Below are positions 1 through 11,140 of a stretch of 64,000 bases of DNA, piece after piece; position 1 is the first letter of the stretch, and every line of letters begins with the position of its first letter. Made by a program: the position numbers and the translations under genes. Location of the stretch: positions 372,001 through 436,000 of the forward strand of contig NC_018212.1 in NCBI RefSeq assembly GCF_000219625.1. Reading direction: 5' to 3'. A model generated the notes under the pieces. It worked only from the letters and a program-made list of their open reading frames with translations, searched no databases and was not told where the DNA came from. Origin of the DNA: Zymoseptoria tritici IPO323. Its lineage: Eukaryota; Ascomycota; Dothideomycetes; Mycosphaerellales; Mycosphaerellaceae.

Positions 1-669
1 CCAGACGGCGGCGCCTGCGTGGCCATGGTTGGCAAGGACTGCGTGGCCATTGCCTGCGATCTCCGCCTCGGTCTCCAAGCGCTCACAGTCTCCAACAACT
101 TCCCCAAGATCTTCTCCTACGGCAGCAGCGTCTATCTTGGCCTCACGGGTCTCGCAACCGATGTCAGCAGCGTATCCGAGCTCTTCCGCTACAAAGTCAA
201 CATGTACCGCCTACGCGAGGAGCGCGACATCAGCCCCAAGACATTCTCGAACCTGGTCAGCAGCAGTCTGTATGAGCGGCGGTTTGGACCGTGGTTCGTG
301 AGCCCAGTGGTGGCGGGGATCGATGGGACATCAGGGAAGCCATTCATTTGCGGGTAAGCATTGGAACATGAGATGAGCAGGGAAGACTTCTGGCAATACT
401 GATGATACGGTCCATCTAGGTTCGACAGCATTGGGTGCATCGACTTCGCCAAGGACTTCATCGTCTCCGGTACAGCTTCAGACCAGCTCTTCGGTACCTG
501 CGAAGGCCTCTGGGAGCCTGACCTCGGCCCGGAAGACCTCTTCGAAACCATCTCACAGGCACTGCTCAACGCAGTCGACCGCGACGCACTTTCCGGCTGG
601 GGTGCACATGTGTACATCATCGAGAAGGACAAGGTCACCAAGCGGTTACTCAAGGGCCGACAAGATTAG
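1..669 (+). CDS. PUP3: 20S proteasome subunit beta-3 (Pup3), 5'-truncated by window edge
   Basis: This is the non-catalytic beta-3 subunit of the 20S proteasome core, acting in cytosol and nucleus. The reading frame enters at base 1 with PDGGACVAM and continues through [23 protein letters not shown]-like and [11 protein letters not shown] segments, which follow yeast Pup3 closely. Exons are 1-353 and 420-669. The 66-bp intron starts GTAAGC, ends CTAG and rejoins at KPFICG/FDSIGC. The C-terminus KRLLKGRQD matches the family end. Only a handful of N-terminal residues, including the start codon, are missing upstream. Beta-3 lacks the N-terminal catalytic threonine of beta-1, -2 and -5, so no catalytic residue is expected. 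The identification is strong. Confidence 0.97.
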
Positions 670-3600
670 ACGAGAGTGGAGGCGATGACGGACGAAGGAT
701 ACGCCTCGGCGAAAGCGGCATCGAAGTGGTGTATAGTAGTGAGAGCAGTGGCACGGGCACTGCATGGCACAACCAAGCAAGGCAGGGCGTTATGGCGCAT
801 CGACATGCGTAGATCAACGCATCCACTACGTGTGGTCAGTATCTCTGATGAAATGAGAACGATTGAAGCACAACGATACGATCAATATCCACGCTCACTA
901 CTCCTGGCGGTGTGGTCTGGCGGACGGTGAACGAAGAATACTCCGTCTGTGAAGAAGTGAGATGCTGCTAATCGTGCATCTTAGGCGCTGTGTCTGCTCG
1001 GGCAGCCTTGAGTGTCCGACCGCCGATTTACCCGCGGGTCTGGCTGGTGCCTTGCATCTTATGCGATCCTCGAACGCCGAGATTCCGCCGTCGGCGCCGG
1101 TTTGCGAGCTTCGGCGCCGGTTCGTCACGCCGCTCCTGTATCACGACTGGTGGGTCGCGGCTTGCAAGCTCGTTCGGCCTCGCGGATGGCTTGCATACCG
1201 ATTTGGCATTCACGCTCACCGCACAAGCACCGTGGCTCGGCGAGAGAGACCTCGGCGCTTTCTTGCGCTTGGCTTGGTCCAGCCGGGATTAGCAAGGAAG
1301 TGTATGGACGCCAGCGGCGGCATGGATATTCACATCAGGTCTGAAATAGGTGCAATTGCTGTACTGCGACGTTGCGAACGAGAGGACTGTCGACGCGCTT
1401 GGAGGACCAGCGCGTGCCGCCAGCTTGCTCCTTTTCTTCCGGGGGGCCGCTCAGTGGACTGAACCTCTTGGCCGGCGAGCGCATAACGATCACCGTTCGG
1501 GGCCACGGGTGCGCTGACTTTTATCGTACTACTCACATTGCAACAAACTGATGAGAGCAGGCGCGTGGTGTGATTTCTCCCTGCCGCCAAACTAGCCCGT
1601 TTTATCCGCCTGCAATGGAGCTATCCCAATGCCGACCATGCTTGTAACGAGCGCAAGGATAGCCAGTCATGACAGACACGCCACGAGCCAGGAGGTCGCA
1701 TTTGCTCGGACCCTGGACGAGGTTCTCTCATCTGACATCTTACGACAACCCAATGGCCTGCAGTCTGTCGATGCCAGAGAAACAGCAAAACAGCAAAGGC
1801 AGACTGACGTGATCAGTCGCATTGCTGTCGTTGTTGTGGTGCTCTGCGGGAAGAGATCGTTTGAAATTACCTGGCCGGCTATTCCAGTTTTCGGGCTTGA
1901 ACAGCGAGCGAGTTCATCGCGCGGTAAGCGCGCTTTCCCGGTCGACAGTCCATCGTATTCGAATATCGGCGATGTCGGATGTTGCCAGGGGCCTCGAACG
2001 ACACCTGGTCCTCGAAAGGCCCACATCGGCTTTTCGCACACAGCCGATCGTCAAGACGAATGCGTCTCCTCCGACTTGGTCGAAATGGGAGACTCGCGTG
2101 GCATTCGCTTTGCGGCCAATTGTCCGTCGACCGAGTGGCTTCACTCCTGGTTTCACTGCTCGTCAATGGCCGAGAACCTGGCTTGTGATGAACAGGGATC
2201 AGGGGCAACGCATGGAGTTCGGGTCAGCTGAGACGGCACATGTGGCATCTGTCGTGGATCATCGGAGCTGTCCAGGCTGGGCACTCGACTTCTTCACGAT
2301 AATGGTCTCCTAGCGTCGGTCATATGCCAGTGGCGACAGCTGTGTGCTTGTTGAGCATCATGAGACGGTGTCGTCGGCTGCACGCGAAGCCCGTTCAGGC
2401 AGCGCAGATGTCGCAAGCAGTCCCTTCATCAAGGCCACGTTACTGCTACCTCGCTTTCCTCGGAACGAGTCGCAAAACTTACGCCGCAACATCCATGGAT
2501 GGTTGCGCCGGCATGACCGCAGCTAACGATGTGCTAAAGCAAGTTGCCATGTTAGGCTACAGGGTCATCCACGTGAAGTGGATTGATCAGTCGCGTTACT
2601 GAACAACACCTCATCGACTGCTTGTCACCGGATGGAACAGAGGCCATAGATTGATGGACGATGCACAGCAATCAGTCGTAACTCGCCGTGCCGATTTGAA
2701 TCAATCCAGCTTATCACCACGCTCTCTCAGCATGTTGCTCGCTCGGATGAACGAGGAGCGTCCGGTGTCATCGTCCGGTATCATTGTTTTCAACAGCATT
2801 ACTGCCAATTCTCACAGCCGCAAAGGGACGGAACAATTTCGGAGCCCTGTAATACCCGGCGGAGGTTTCCAGGTGCAGAAGTCAACGATCGACTGTTCTG
2901 CATACTTTTCTACAAGCATGTCTTGTTCACAACTTACAAGTCGACCTCATGCACCTTGGCAGACTGGCCGTATCCCGCCTCGATCACGATGCGGTGACCA
3001 GGTCCACGTAGGAACTTAGGAACCTGTCAAGTTTCGCACCTAAATGAATGCTTCAGTCGCACGATCAAAGCCGTGACCATGAACGCGGCAATTCATGTAC
3101 CATGATCTCGAGCGGCGAACGCAAGAACGCTCTCTGTTGGCTGCCATCCCGAAGGAACGACAATCTCCGAATGCCTCTCCGTTGTGGCACGATCACCGCC
3201 AGAGATCTCACTCGGCGAACCTGCTTTCTCTAGCGACCCCTGACCTGGCTCAAAAGCGGCCCAACAAGTAATTCAATGCCCACTATGAAGACTAGCGACC
3301 ACCGCAATCGGCAGAAAAAAAGGAACACATCTCTTCTTTTTTTTCCCGTGCCCTGGACGTACTGTAATCTGCGAGGTTCGTGTGTGTGGGCATACCGCAT
3401 CATGCATGACTGTTTCAGGAATGCCTCGCGATGTGGAGCCTCTGACGATCGAGATCAAGGGATTGCATCTGCGAGATGGTTACTGGAGAGCTGGAAAGCT
3501 GTCAAAAGGTCGGTGAGAGCGGACTGGACCGGGTACGAGGCCCATTACTGCAAGGCGTTCCAATGTTCAAAGGTGACTCGCGGTGTCATCGCAGTCTTAC

Positions 3601-4528
3601 ACTGCATCTCGGAGAGTATCCGCGCTTGGGGCGGTCACCGTGGCTGGTTGTTCTCTGGGGCCGGGTCCGATACGCCTTTGACCGAATGCCGTGCTGCCGT
3701 CGACCGCGAGCCAACTCTTCCTACAGGTCTTGAGGCGTACCCAACATTCCGGCAGCCATATTCTTAGCTCGGCAATGCGGACAACTGTGCAACACAGCGA
3801 AGCTCCACCGACCGTCGACGGGATCTTCACTGAAGTACGCCCACTGTTGCACTGACAGGAGTACTCTACTGTAAGCCGATGAAGCCCAGCGGCATGTTAC
3901 GCACAGTCAGCTGCTGCTGCGACGGCCATGAACTGACTTTCTGCGGGATGGTCCAACAGCTTTGATTTGCGACGCTCAGCTCCACGAGCGGACTCGACCT
4001 CTCAGTCATCTGATGAAGTCACAAGCATCTTATCACGCCGATACAGAGACTGCCAGCCAGCGAGCGAAAACTCCTTGTCACAAAGCTTCAGATCGAAGAG
4101 CTGCCACGATTGTGATCCTGCAGCTGGCTAAGCGGAAGCCCTTCGTGCAGTGCGACAGCTGGTTTCGCGTATTCTGGTGACACAATGGGTCAAAAATTCA
4201 AGAGCAACGACAAGTCACCTTTGGTCCAATCCCCACCGAGTATCCCAAAATCATGCATACGTGCGACTATATCCTGGTCATCGGACGGCAAGCAGCATCC
4301 CCGCTGCAGTTCACGCATTGGTCTCCAGTCTGGAAGGGAGCAATTCATTATTCCCGTGGAATCCTGAGAAGAGGTCGGCGACCATGATCTCCGTCTCCCA
4401 AGATAAAGAGCGGTGGCGGAGGATACATCTCAACTTTTCGCTCGCGAATTGAAGAGCATCTGACTGGCAGTCAACACTCCGGAACACGAGTCCTCGGGCT
4501 CTACAGATCCCAAACGGAAAGCGACATC
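670..4528. other. Gene-poor stretch, no convincing gene
   Basis: About 3.9 kb separates the stop of PUP3 from the next supportable start codon. Open frames of 100-200 codons occur on both strands (for example 1629-2231 on + and 1667-2041 on -), but they overlap one another, have no recognisable motif and do not join through good splice sites. There are small GC-rich direct repeats near 1095-1125 (the unit cggcgccggtt occurs twice). I see no terminal repeats, transposase or tRNA here. It may hold old, decayed repeats, which cannot be told without a genome-wide comparison. Confidence 0.5.
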
Positions 4529-5872
4529 ATGTCCAGCGGAAGCGGTTCTCGGTCCGGTGAGTACGCGGTTACCTCGTCGTTCGCATGGATTCGTGCATTG
4601 CCGTGATGACAGACAAGGCTGACAGCCGTTGCCAGCAGCTTTTGACGATTATGACGCGACAAAGGTTGTTGTCGTTGACGCCGACACAATTCGAACATAC
4701 CCCAATGTCAGCAACGTCGTCAATCTCCAACGACGGCTTCACGATCAAGTGGTCTGTCTGACGCTCATTCCGTGCGCTGAAACGGATCGATCTCACGGAT
4801 ACCCACTGTTCGTAGACAGTGTCGCCAGCATACCCGATATGAGCCCTGGTTTGGAAATGCAATACGCTGTTCTTGGCGATGCTCGTATTGGTTCGGAGTG
4901 GCGCAAGGCCAATGATTTGGGAGAACCGAGATTGCCACCGGTAGGGGCGGAATGCCTTGCGGTCTTACAGCTCCCTGATTTGACCACTCGTCAACGCATA
5001 TCACGTCGAGGCTGGGGCGTGGAAGTCGATATTCGAAGTCAAGAGCACGGTAGCAGTACCAGTAGCAAGGCCGACGCCGACGCCGACGTGGCCGACGGAG
5101 ACACCAGCGGTGCTGACGATGACAATGAAGAGAACGACAACACAAACAGAGAGGACGGTCGAAGCGGCACCGGTAGCCACAGCACCACCGTGGGCAAAGA
5201 ACAGTTTTTGTTGATTGTTCATCCAAGGTGAGGAGCAACACGACATCAACGGACATCCACATGACAAATCCACCAGGACGGCTTTGCTAATACGTCGGAT
5301 TGATACAGAGGGCGATCAACGCTGGTCCGCGCAACGGTTCCACCGCTGCGGCAAGTGGACTCCATGCCCGAGAAGTGCCCTGCTGGCTCGATTGAATGTC
5401 GGCTTTGCCTTGCATATGTCCCGTCTCATGACATGCACAAGCCCTGCGGCTTCCATCCCGGTACGTCTGCGAAGAAGGTTCATTCATGTCCCAACTAACG
5501 CTAGTTTCAGGCCGACCCGTGCGACTCCCACACCCGTCGCAGACATCCTCAGGCGTCGACGCCAACGAACAGCTCCTGACGCCAGCATCGGACTGTACTT
5601 TTGGCAGCGTCCATGTGGCAGAAGACTCCTCCACTGGGCCGTCCGACGACCACCAATCGGAATGGCTGAACGACAACGTCAGTGATGATGGAAAATCAGA
5701 GTACGATGATTTCTGGAAATTACGCGAGAACTGGATTTACAGCTGTTGCAATCGGCCTGGCAATGAGAGTGGATGTATGGTAGAAGTCAGCCATATGAGC
5801 GAAGTAGCCGATGAGCGCTTCAGAGATACTTGGAAAATACCAAGAGCTGAGGAAGATGCGGCGGATGCGTAA
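4529..5872 (+). CDS. Hypothetical protein with CHORD-like zinc-binding module
   Basis: I do not recognise a named gene. Four exons give 377 aa: 4529-4556, 4636-5227, 5309-5460 and 5511-5872. The introns are 79, 81 and 50 bp, all GT-AG, with branch-like GCTAATAC and AACTAAC in the second and third, and every phase fits. The N-terminal half (residues 10-140) is globular-looking but unassigned, and residues 145-200 are acidic, Asp/Asn/Thr-rich. The C-terminal part holds C237-x2-C240, then CGFHPG at 253-258, a roughly 75-residue spacer, WIYSCC at 332-337, GC at 345-346 and His352. CxxHPG followed by WxxSCC and GCxxxxH is the signature order of CHORD zinc domains, though here the spacing is stretched. 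Function is unknown and zinc binding is inferred. The short first exon is the least certain part. Confidence 0.72.
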
Positions 5873-6135
5873 GGGGGCTTTCCACGATTCGCGAAGATGC
5901 CCAGCACTACCTAGTACACAGACATACTTAGCTAGACTCACCCCTCACATGTACGATCAGAACTCTCAACTCACCTACAGCTTCATATCACCGTCTCTTA
6001 CTCGCTCACTTCTCAGACAGGCCGAACAAGGGGCAAGGAGGCACTCCGGAATATCATCGTGACCACTATGCATGCCTCATGAACAGAAGCACAATAGTAC
6101 ACGTCCTCCACCTTGTCTCACCGTTGGCATCTCCA

Positions 6136-7987
6136 TCAAACCACATACCCAGCACTGTTCAACTGCCTCGGCTCACCCGCCGCCTCAAAAGTCCCATTCG
6201 CCATTCGCCTCAACTGCTGTGACGAGCTCGACGCCAACGCAATTCTCGTCACATTATGCCCTCTAGATTGCAAGAATGCCACCGTCCCATTATCGTAGGT
6301 CCACTCCACTTCGACTCGATTCGGGATCAACTGGTCGTGTAATCTCGGTTTTGCGAGCGCTTCCGCGGATGTCATATTCTGGTCGAGAACATGCCAGAGC
6401 TGCTGCACGGTGGAGGTGATGATGCGGCTCCCGCCAGCGCCCGCAGCGACGAAATACACAGACCCGTCAGCGTTCTCGACGATGGTGGGTGTAATGGACG
6501 ATAGTGGACGTTTGCCAGGTCTGATGTAATTTGCGGGAGAAGCGATGTAGCCGAACGCATTGCTGGAGCCGGGGATGGAGAAATCATTCATCTCATTATT
6601 CATGATGATTCCAGTCTCGGGAATGAGGACCTTGGAGCCGAAAAGGAGGTTGATCGTGGTGGTGAGCGAGATGGAAAGACCCGTCACATCGCTGGTGACC
6701 ACTGCAGAGGTACCGGGGGTTTCGAGTGACTCAAAACCTGCAGGATCGTAGACTGAGGTGTTCCAGGTGTGGTTGGGATCGATTTTGGCTTGGACAGCGG
6801 CGACGGTGGCTGGTGAGAGCATCGAGGCTTCGTAGGCGGAAAGGTTGGCGACGAAGAGGGGGTCGCCAAGCAGGGAGCGTTGACCGTAAGCGAAACGCAA
6901 GGCTTCATCAAAGATGTGGGTGGACTCATTGAGAGTTGCAGCCTGACCAATAGTAGGATGTCCTTCGATGATTTTCATGATTGACATGGCAACCGTACCG
7001 GAGGATGGCGCGCTGCAGCTACGGATCTTGAAGTTTCGGTATGTGATCTCGGCCGGGTCACGAATGGCCACGGTGTAGTTCTGGAGATCGTCGAGAGTCA
7101 TGGTGCCATTTTGAGCTTGCAGAGTGTTGATCATCGTTTTCGCGATCGGACCGGAGTAGAATGCGTCAATACCGTGCTCGGCGATAGTGTCCAGTGTTGC
7201 AGCGTATCGTTTCCTCGTCATGGTATCGCCAAGTCCGACTCGAGTACCATTGGGAGCGAAGTCAATGGCCCAAGATGGATCATTCACGAGGAAGTTGTCA
7301 ATCCCCTCAATGGCAGAGTCCATGCTATTGGTGATGAGTGATTAGCCGAAGCCAAAAACGCATGAACGATGAACGATGAACGATGAACGATGAACTCACT
7401 ATCTAACAAGGTCGGCGGTCACCGCGAAGCCATCCCTTGCCACTTGAGCGGCCGGCATTACGAGGTCTTTCCAAGGCAGACTGCCGTAGCAATCATGTAA
7501 ACGTGCAAGGCCTTTCAACTCGCCAGGAACGCCGCTCGCCAGTCCACCGTACAGACTAGCGTTTTCGTTGTTCATGTACATGTCTTCAAAGGCAGCTGCC
7601 GGAGCAGTCTCCCTAAAGTCAATGAATTCGTACGAGCCATTGCTGCTGCGAACAAGCATGAAGCCGCCTCCGCCAATGCCACTGAATGTGTCAGCAATGG
7701 GCAACTGCGGCGCGAATGATGGGGTCGTCTCACGAATGGTACATGCCCACTACGCCAACGCAAAGTACTGTCGCAACCATGCTGTCGGCCGCATTGCCAC
7801 CTGCCTTGAGCACATTCGTCCCAATCTCACTACATTCTTTCGACTCGGACGCTACGGCTCCGAGCTTGTTGCCATCCGGATCGAGCAACGTTCTTGAGGA
7901 AGCAGATTCCGGTGCAGTCCATGTCGTCGACACGCAGGAAAGCTGCGACAGCAGAAACGCTGGTAACACGAGTCCAGTGCTCTTCAT
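6136..7987 (-). CDS. GGT1: Gamma-glutamyltranspeptidase, secreted
   Basis: This N-terminal nucleophile hydrolase cleaves or transfers the gamma-glutamyl group of glutathione and related peptides. Three exons on the minus strand (7987-7734, 7681-7400, 7324-6136) encode 574 aa, close to the usual fungal length. The introns are 52 and 75 bp and phase-consistent. A signal peptide is visible (MKSTGLVLPAFLLSQLSC). Family landmarks follow: AGGNAADS near residue 65, SGIGGGGFM after intron 1, DFAPNGTRVGLGD, and the autoprocessing site GTSAVV with candidate nucleophile Thr384, then TTTINLLFGS and GIIMNNEMNDFS. The protein should be exported to the vacuole, wall or medium and self-cleave into two subunits at Thr384. 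The start is fixed by the signal peptide. It is divergently arranged with the F-box gene at 8571. Confidence 0.95.
7362..7396. repeat. Heptanucleotide microsatellite inside GGT intron 2
   Basis: Five head-to-tail copies of ATGAACG (the last ends in T) fill nearly half of the 75-bp second intron of the gamma-glutamyltranspeptidase gene, right next to its donor site. Intron length is therefore likely to vary between strains. Confidence 0.9.
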
Positions 7988-8570
7988 GGTGAAGATGGCC
8001 GAGTGAAAGAATAGAGATTTTGAGCAGGTGTAGTGACGACGAGGCGGCCATGTGGAGTATAGATAGGCTCTAAAAAGCAGGCACAACAACGAGGGCGATC
8101 TTTCCCTTGCGAGTTGCTTCATGGTGGCTCTGTCCTTCCGATCATTAATACCTCGCCGAGACGCGGCCAATGTCTCTCATTGGAAATCGTCGATCCAAGC
8201 CCAGCCGCCCCTCGCTGATCTTTGTGCTCGGATACATTGTGCTGTGCTTTTCGGTCGAGATAAGGCGGGCGATCATGCAGTGCCTTAGGCGAGGGACGAT
8301 GCACGTTGCTGTTGTTGAGAGAATTTCATCGCCGAAGAGTTCCATGTGTCTCGAGGATGTGGAATACACGAGGACGAGGTATCCTGCAGAACGACGACGG
8401 TTGAAGATGGAAGCAGTCAATGGTGACGGAGGATGTCAGAAATCGCTCCTGAAAGCAAAGACAGTGAGATCTTCCAGGTTTGTTGGACCCTTGTTGTCCC
8501 GCGCTCGTGTCAAAATCGCGTCTTACAGGCAGCTTCATGGACTGAACTGAACATCAACAACATCTTCCAC
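7988..8570. promoter_or_regulatory. Shared upstream region of divergent GGT and F-box genes
   Basis: The 583 bp between two divergent start codons must carry both promoters and 5' leaders. I see no clear TATA box or named transcription-factor site. An open frame runs in from 8433 in phase with the F-box protein, but its first true ATG with a good context is at 8571. Confidence 0.5.
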
Positions 8571-10343
8571 ATGTCGTCGATACAGTCCGCCCTGCAAACC
8601 CAGGCGCGAGACGCTTACCGGCGAAAGGACTACAAAAATGCAGTCGACCTTTTCAGCCGAGCCATAGGCCGTACACCTTCCGTTCAGCTCTACGACACTC
8701 GCGCCGCTTGCCACGACAAGCTCGACGACCTACCCGCGGCGCTTCAAGATGCCAAACGAGCGATTCAACTGTGTCGTGAGGATCCTACTGGCTACCTTCG
8801 AGCAGGCAAAGTCCTCGTGAAGAGTGACAAGAAGAAGGCGGCATTGGACATCTATGCGTATGGATTGGGCCGCGTGAAGCACGTAGGCGCTGGCTACGAA
8901 CAGCTGAAGAAATCTCACGATGATCTACAAGGTGAATTGGCGCCGCAGAACAGCTTGGACCCGTTCACGGTTCTGCCGCGGGAATTGGCTCTACTCATAC
9001 TCGAGCACCTTTCATTCCGACAACGAATTCTGGTGACCAAGGTCAGCAAGGACTGGAAGACATTCATTCACAGCGAACCGAACTTGTGGCAACATCTTGA
9101 CTTGACTGGAGGAAAGCTCAAGGTGTCTACCAAGTTTGTGAGCAAGGCCATCAATGTCGCTCGTGGAAAAATCACATCAGCAACACTGAACCGACTGTGG
9201 GATTTTGACAAGGTGTTGAATGCTTTGGTGAAGCATTGCCCGATCGAAAGGCTCACCATCGGTGACGTCGGTATGCTACCTCCCGACATCGACGCACCAC
9301 TCGCGAAAGCAAAGGTGCTGAAAGAGCTTCGAATCTTGCCCGGAACGACACTCGCCAACAACGACGTTTGGGACCTCTTGCCGCGTTGTCAAAGCACACT
9401 GCAAGTGCTCGAAATCGCGGAGCCGCTGACTCCAGGTAGGCCCATGCGACGGACGATGCCGAATTTCAGTCAATTGAGAAAGCTCGATATCACCATCGGG
9501 ACAAGCTACCGTCCGAATGAAACGATGGAGTTCCTTGCTGCTCTTACCCAGGGCGCACCTTTAATGGAACACTTTAGATTTCACCTGGTCAATGCCAATT
9601 GGGTGTCTCTGCAGGTCGACCTCACAGACTTCAAGTGCTTGAAAACGGCAGATCTGAGCATGCCAATCGATGTTGGACAAAGTCTTCGCGTACCACAATC
9701 GCTGGAACGACTGTATCTCCAGTCCAGCGTGCACGGAGACTTCATCGGGCTTTACAGTCCAGCTCACGACATTGCGGAGCTTCAACGCGGGTTGAGTCTC
9801 ATCGATCTTCCACAATTATCACGTCTAGGTCTTCGCTGTCCCGGGCTCAAGATGATTCGTAAGTTGTGCTACTTTCCATTCCTTTTCTCTCTTACTTACT
9901 CGGCGACAGACCTCGAACATTTTTTCGAACGACGATCTCTGGTCAATACATCGGATCTGCTGACTGCGCTCGCCCCCATTGTCGAGTTCTCGCTCCTCCG
10001 ACCGGTGTTTCCAGATCGCGATGTTGAGATCGCACTACCGAAACGTCTCCGCACCGACTTGGAGTCTTTGACCATTATCGACTGTCTGGAGCTCGACGAT
10101 CGTCGCCTGCTAGAGCTGATCACTCAATTACCGAAGGTTAGTTTCGTCAACATATCCGGCAGTGGCGTTACCGGTGCAGGAGTGAAGGATATCATCCTGG
10201 AACGTGGCACAATTCAACATGTAGTCTTGCATGACTGCTTGAAAGTGTCGAGAGACGCCATTGACTGGGCGAGAGCGAAGGGTGTGAAGGTGGAACACCG
10301 GACTTCGTCCGAAGGCAATGGCGGGAGAAGAGTGCGACACTAA
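8571..10343 (+). CDS. TPR/F-box/leucine-rich-repeat protein (Pof3/Dia2-like)
   Basis: This is a probable substrate-recognition subunit of an SCF ubiquitin ligase. With a 51-bp intron at 9859-9909 removed it has 573 aa. Residues 3-115 form about three TPR units (ARDAYRRKDYKNAVDLFSRAI, ARAACHDKLDDLPAALQDA-like). An F-box follows at about 125-165 (LPRELALLILEHLSF), and the rest is leucine-rich-repeat-like. The order TPR, F-box, LRR and the length match fission yeast Pof3 (and budding yeast Dia2), which act in genome stability and replisome unloading. The intron starts GTAAGT, ends ACAG, is divisible by three and has no stop, so reading through it would also give a protein. ATG 8571 is chosen because homology begins there and the upstream in-frame codons are featureless. 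Assignment to Pof3 rests on architecture only. Confidence 0.85.
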   Translation: MSSIQSALQTQARDAYRRKDYKNAVDLFSRAIGRTPSVQLYDTRAACHDKLDDLPAALQDAKRAIQLCREDPTGYLRAGKVLVKSDKKKAALDIYAYGLGRVKHVGAGYEQLKKSHDDLQGELAPQNSLDPFTVLPRELALLILEHLSFRQRILVTKVSKDWKTFIHSEPNLWQHLDLTGGKLKVSTKFVSKAINVARGKITSATLNRLWDFDKVLNALVKHCPIERLTIGDVGMLPPDIDAPLAKAKVLKELRILPGTTLANNDVWDLLPRCQSTLQVLEIAEPLTPGRPMRRTMPNFSQLRKLDITIGTSYRPNETMEFLAALTQGAPLMEHFRFHLVNANWVSLQVDLTDFKCLKTADLSMPIDVGQSLRVPQSLERLYLQSSVHGDFIGLYSPAHDIAELQRGLSLIDLPQLSRLGLRCPGLKMIRKLCYFPFLFSLTYSATDLEHFFERRSLVNTSDLLTALAPIVEFSLLRPVFPDRDVEIALPKRLRTDLESLTIIDCLELDDRRLLELITQLPKVSFVNISGSGVTGAGVKDIILERGTIQHVVLHDCLKVSRDAIDWARAKGVKVEHRTSSEGNGGRRVRH

Positions 10344-10365
10344 GTGAAGACGCTCACATTGCGGT

Positions 10366-11112
10366 GCACTCTCCGAATCGATTGGTACGACCATGCCACT
10401 GAAGGGAGCTGCAGTGGTTTATCCCTGAGCATCTTAGAGAGTGATTGCTAGTATATCTCTCTGAATAGACCGTACGACCACGCCACTGAACAGGTATGCA
10501 GAGGATTCATTGCTGAATTATGCTGGAGATGAGCCGCCGGTGCATCTCTCTAACAAACCCTTACGACAATGCCACCGAATCGGCATGTAAACCGTCGTTG
10601 ATTCAGTGCTCGCTTGGAATTGTAGATTGACCTCTCCCCGAATCGAATGGTGCGACAATACCGATGATGCTGAGCACTCTATAAGGTAATTGCCAGTACA
10701 TCTCTCCGAACGAAACCGTACGATTAGGCCACTGAACAGGCAGGCAGAGGATTGGTCGCTTGAGTATGCTGGAGGTGAACTGCTAGTGCATCTCTCTCTG
10801 ATAGATTCGTACGACGATGCCACTGAATGGGCATACAGGAGATTGTTTGTTCAGTGTTCGCCGGAGAGATTGCAACTCAACCTCTCTCTGAACAGAGTAG
10901 TGCCACGATGCCAGTGACCGGGGAGGCAGAGGAAGTATCGCTTAGCATTCTAGAGGGTGGTTACCAGTACATCTCTTCGAAGGAATCCATACAACGACGC
11001 TAATCGGGCAGTAGAGGGTCGTTCGTGCGGTGCTCGCTAGAGAGACCTCTCCGAATCCTGTACGACAACGCCGTTAAACGGGCACGCAGAGGTTGCACGC
11101 TCAGTACTCGCA
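10366..11112. repeat. Diverged tandem array, about 90-bp units with a three-unit higher order
   Basis: About nine degenerate units of 68-92 bp lie head to tail. Each contains a version of GTACGACNATGCCACTGAA near its start and ends in a CATCTCTC-GAA or ACCTCTC-GAA box. Unit ends fall into three types in the order A-B-C, A-B-C, then A, C, B: CAGTACATCTCT, GTGCATCTCTCT and GACCTCTCC. This gives a higher-order period near 265 bp. The array fills the gap between the 3' ends of the F-box gene and the epimerase-like gene. Confidence 0.85.
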
Positions 11113-11140
11113 GGGAGTTGCCGCTGTTCTATTCGCGACT

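Noticed and set aside
1629..2313. Overlapping 160-200 codon frames on both strands in the 0.7-4.5 kb gap
   Set aside because: Several frames are open at once on both strands with no conserved motif, codon bias or splice partners.
7988..8170. Extension of the GGT frame upstream of its signal peptide
   Set aside because: The extension would bury the signal peptide internally; ATG at 7987 is the natural start.
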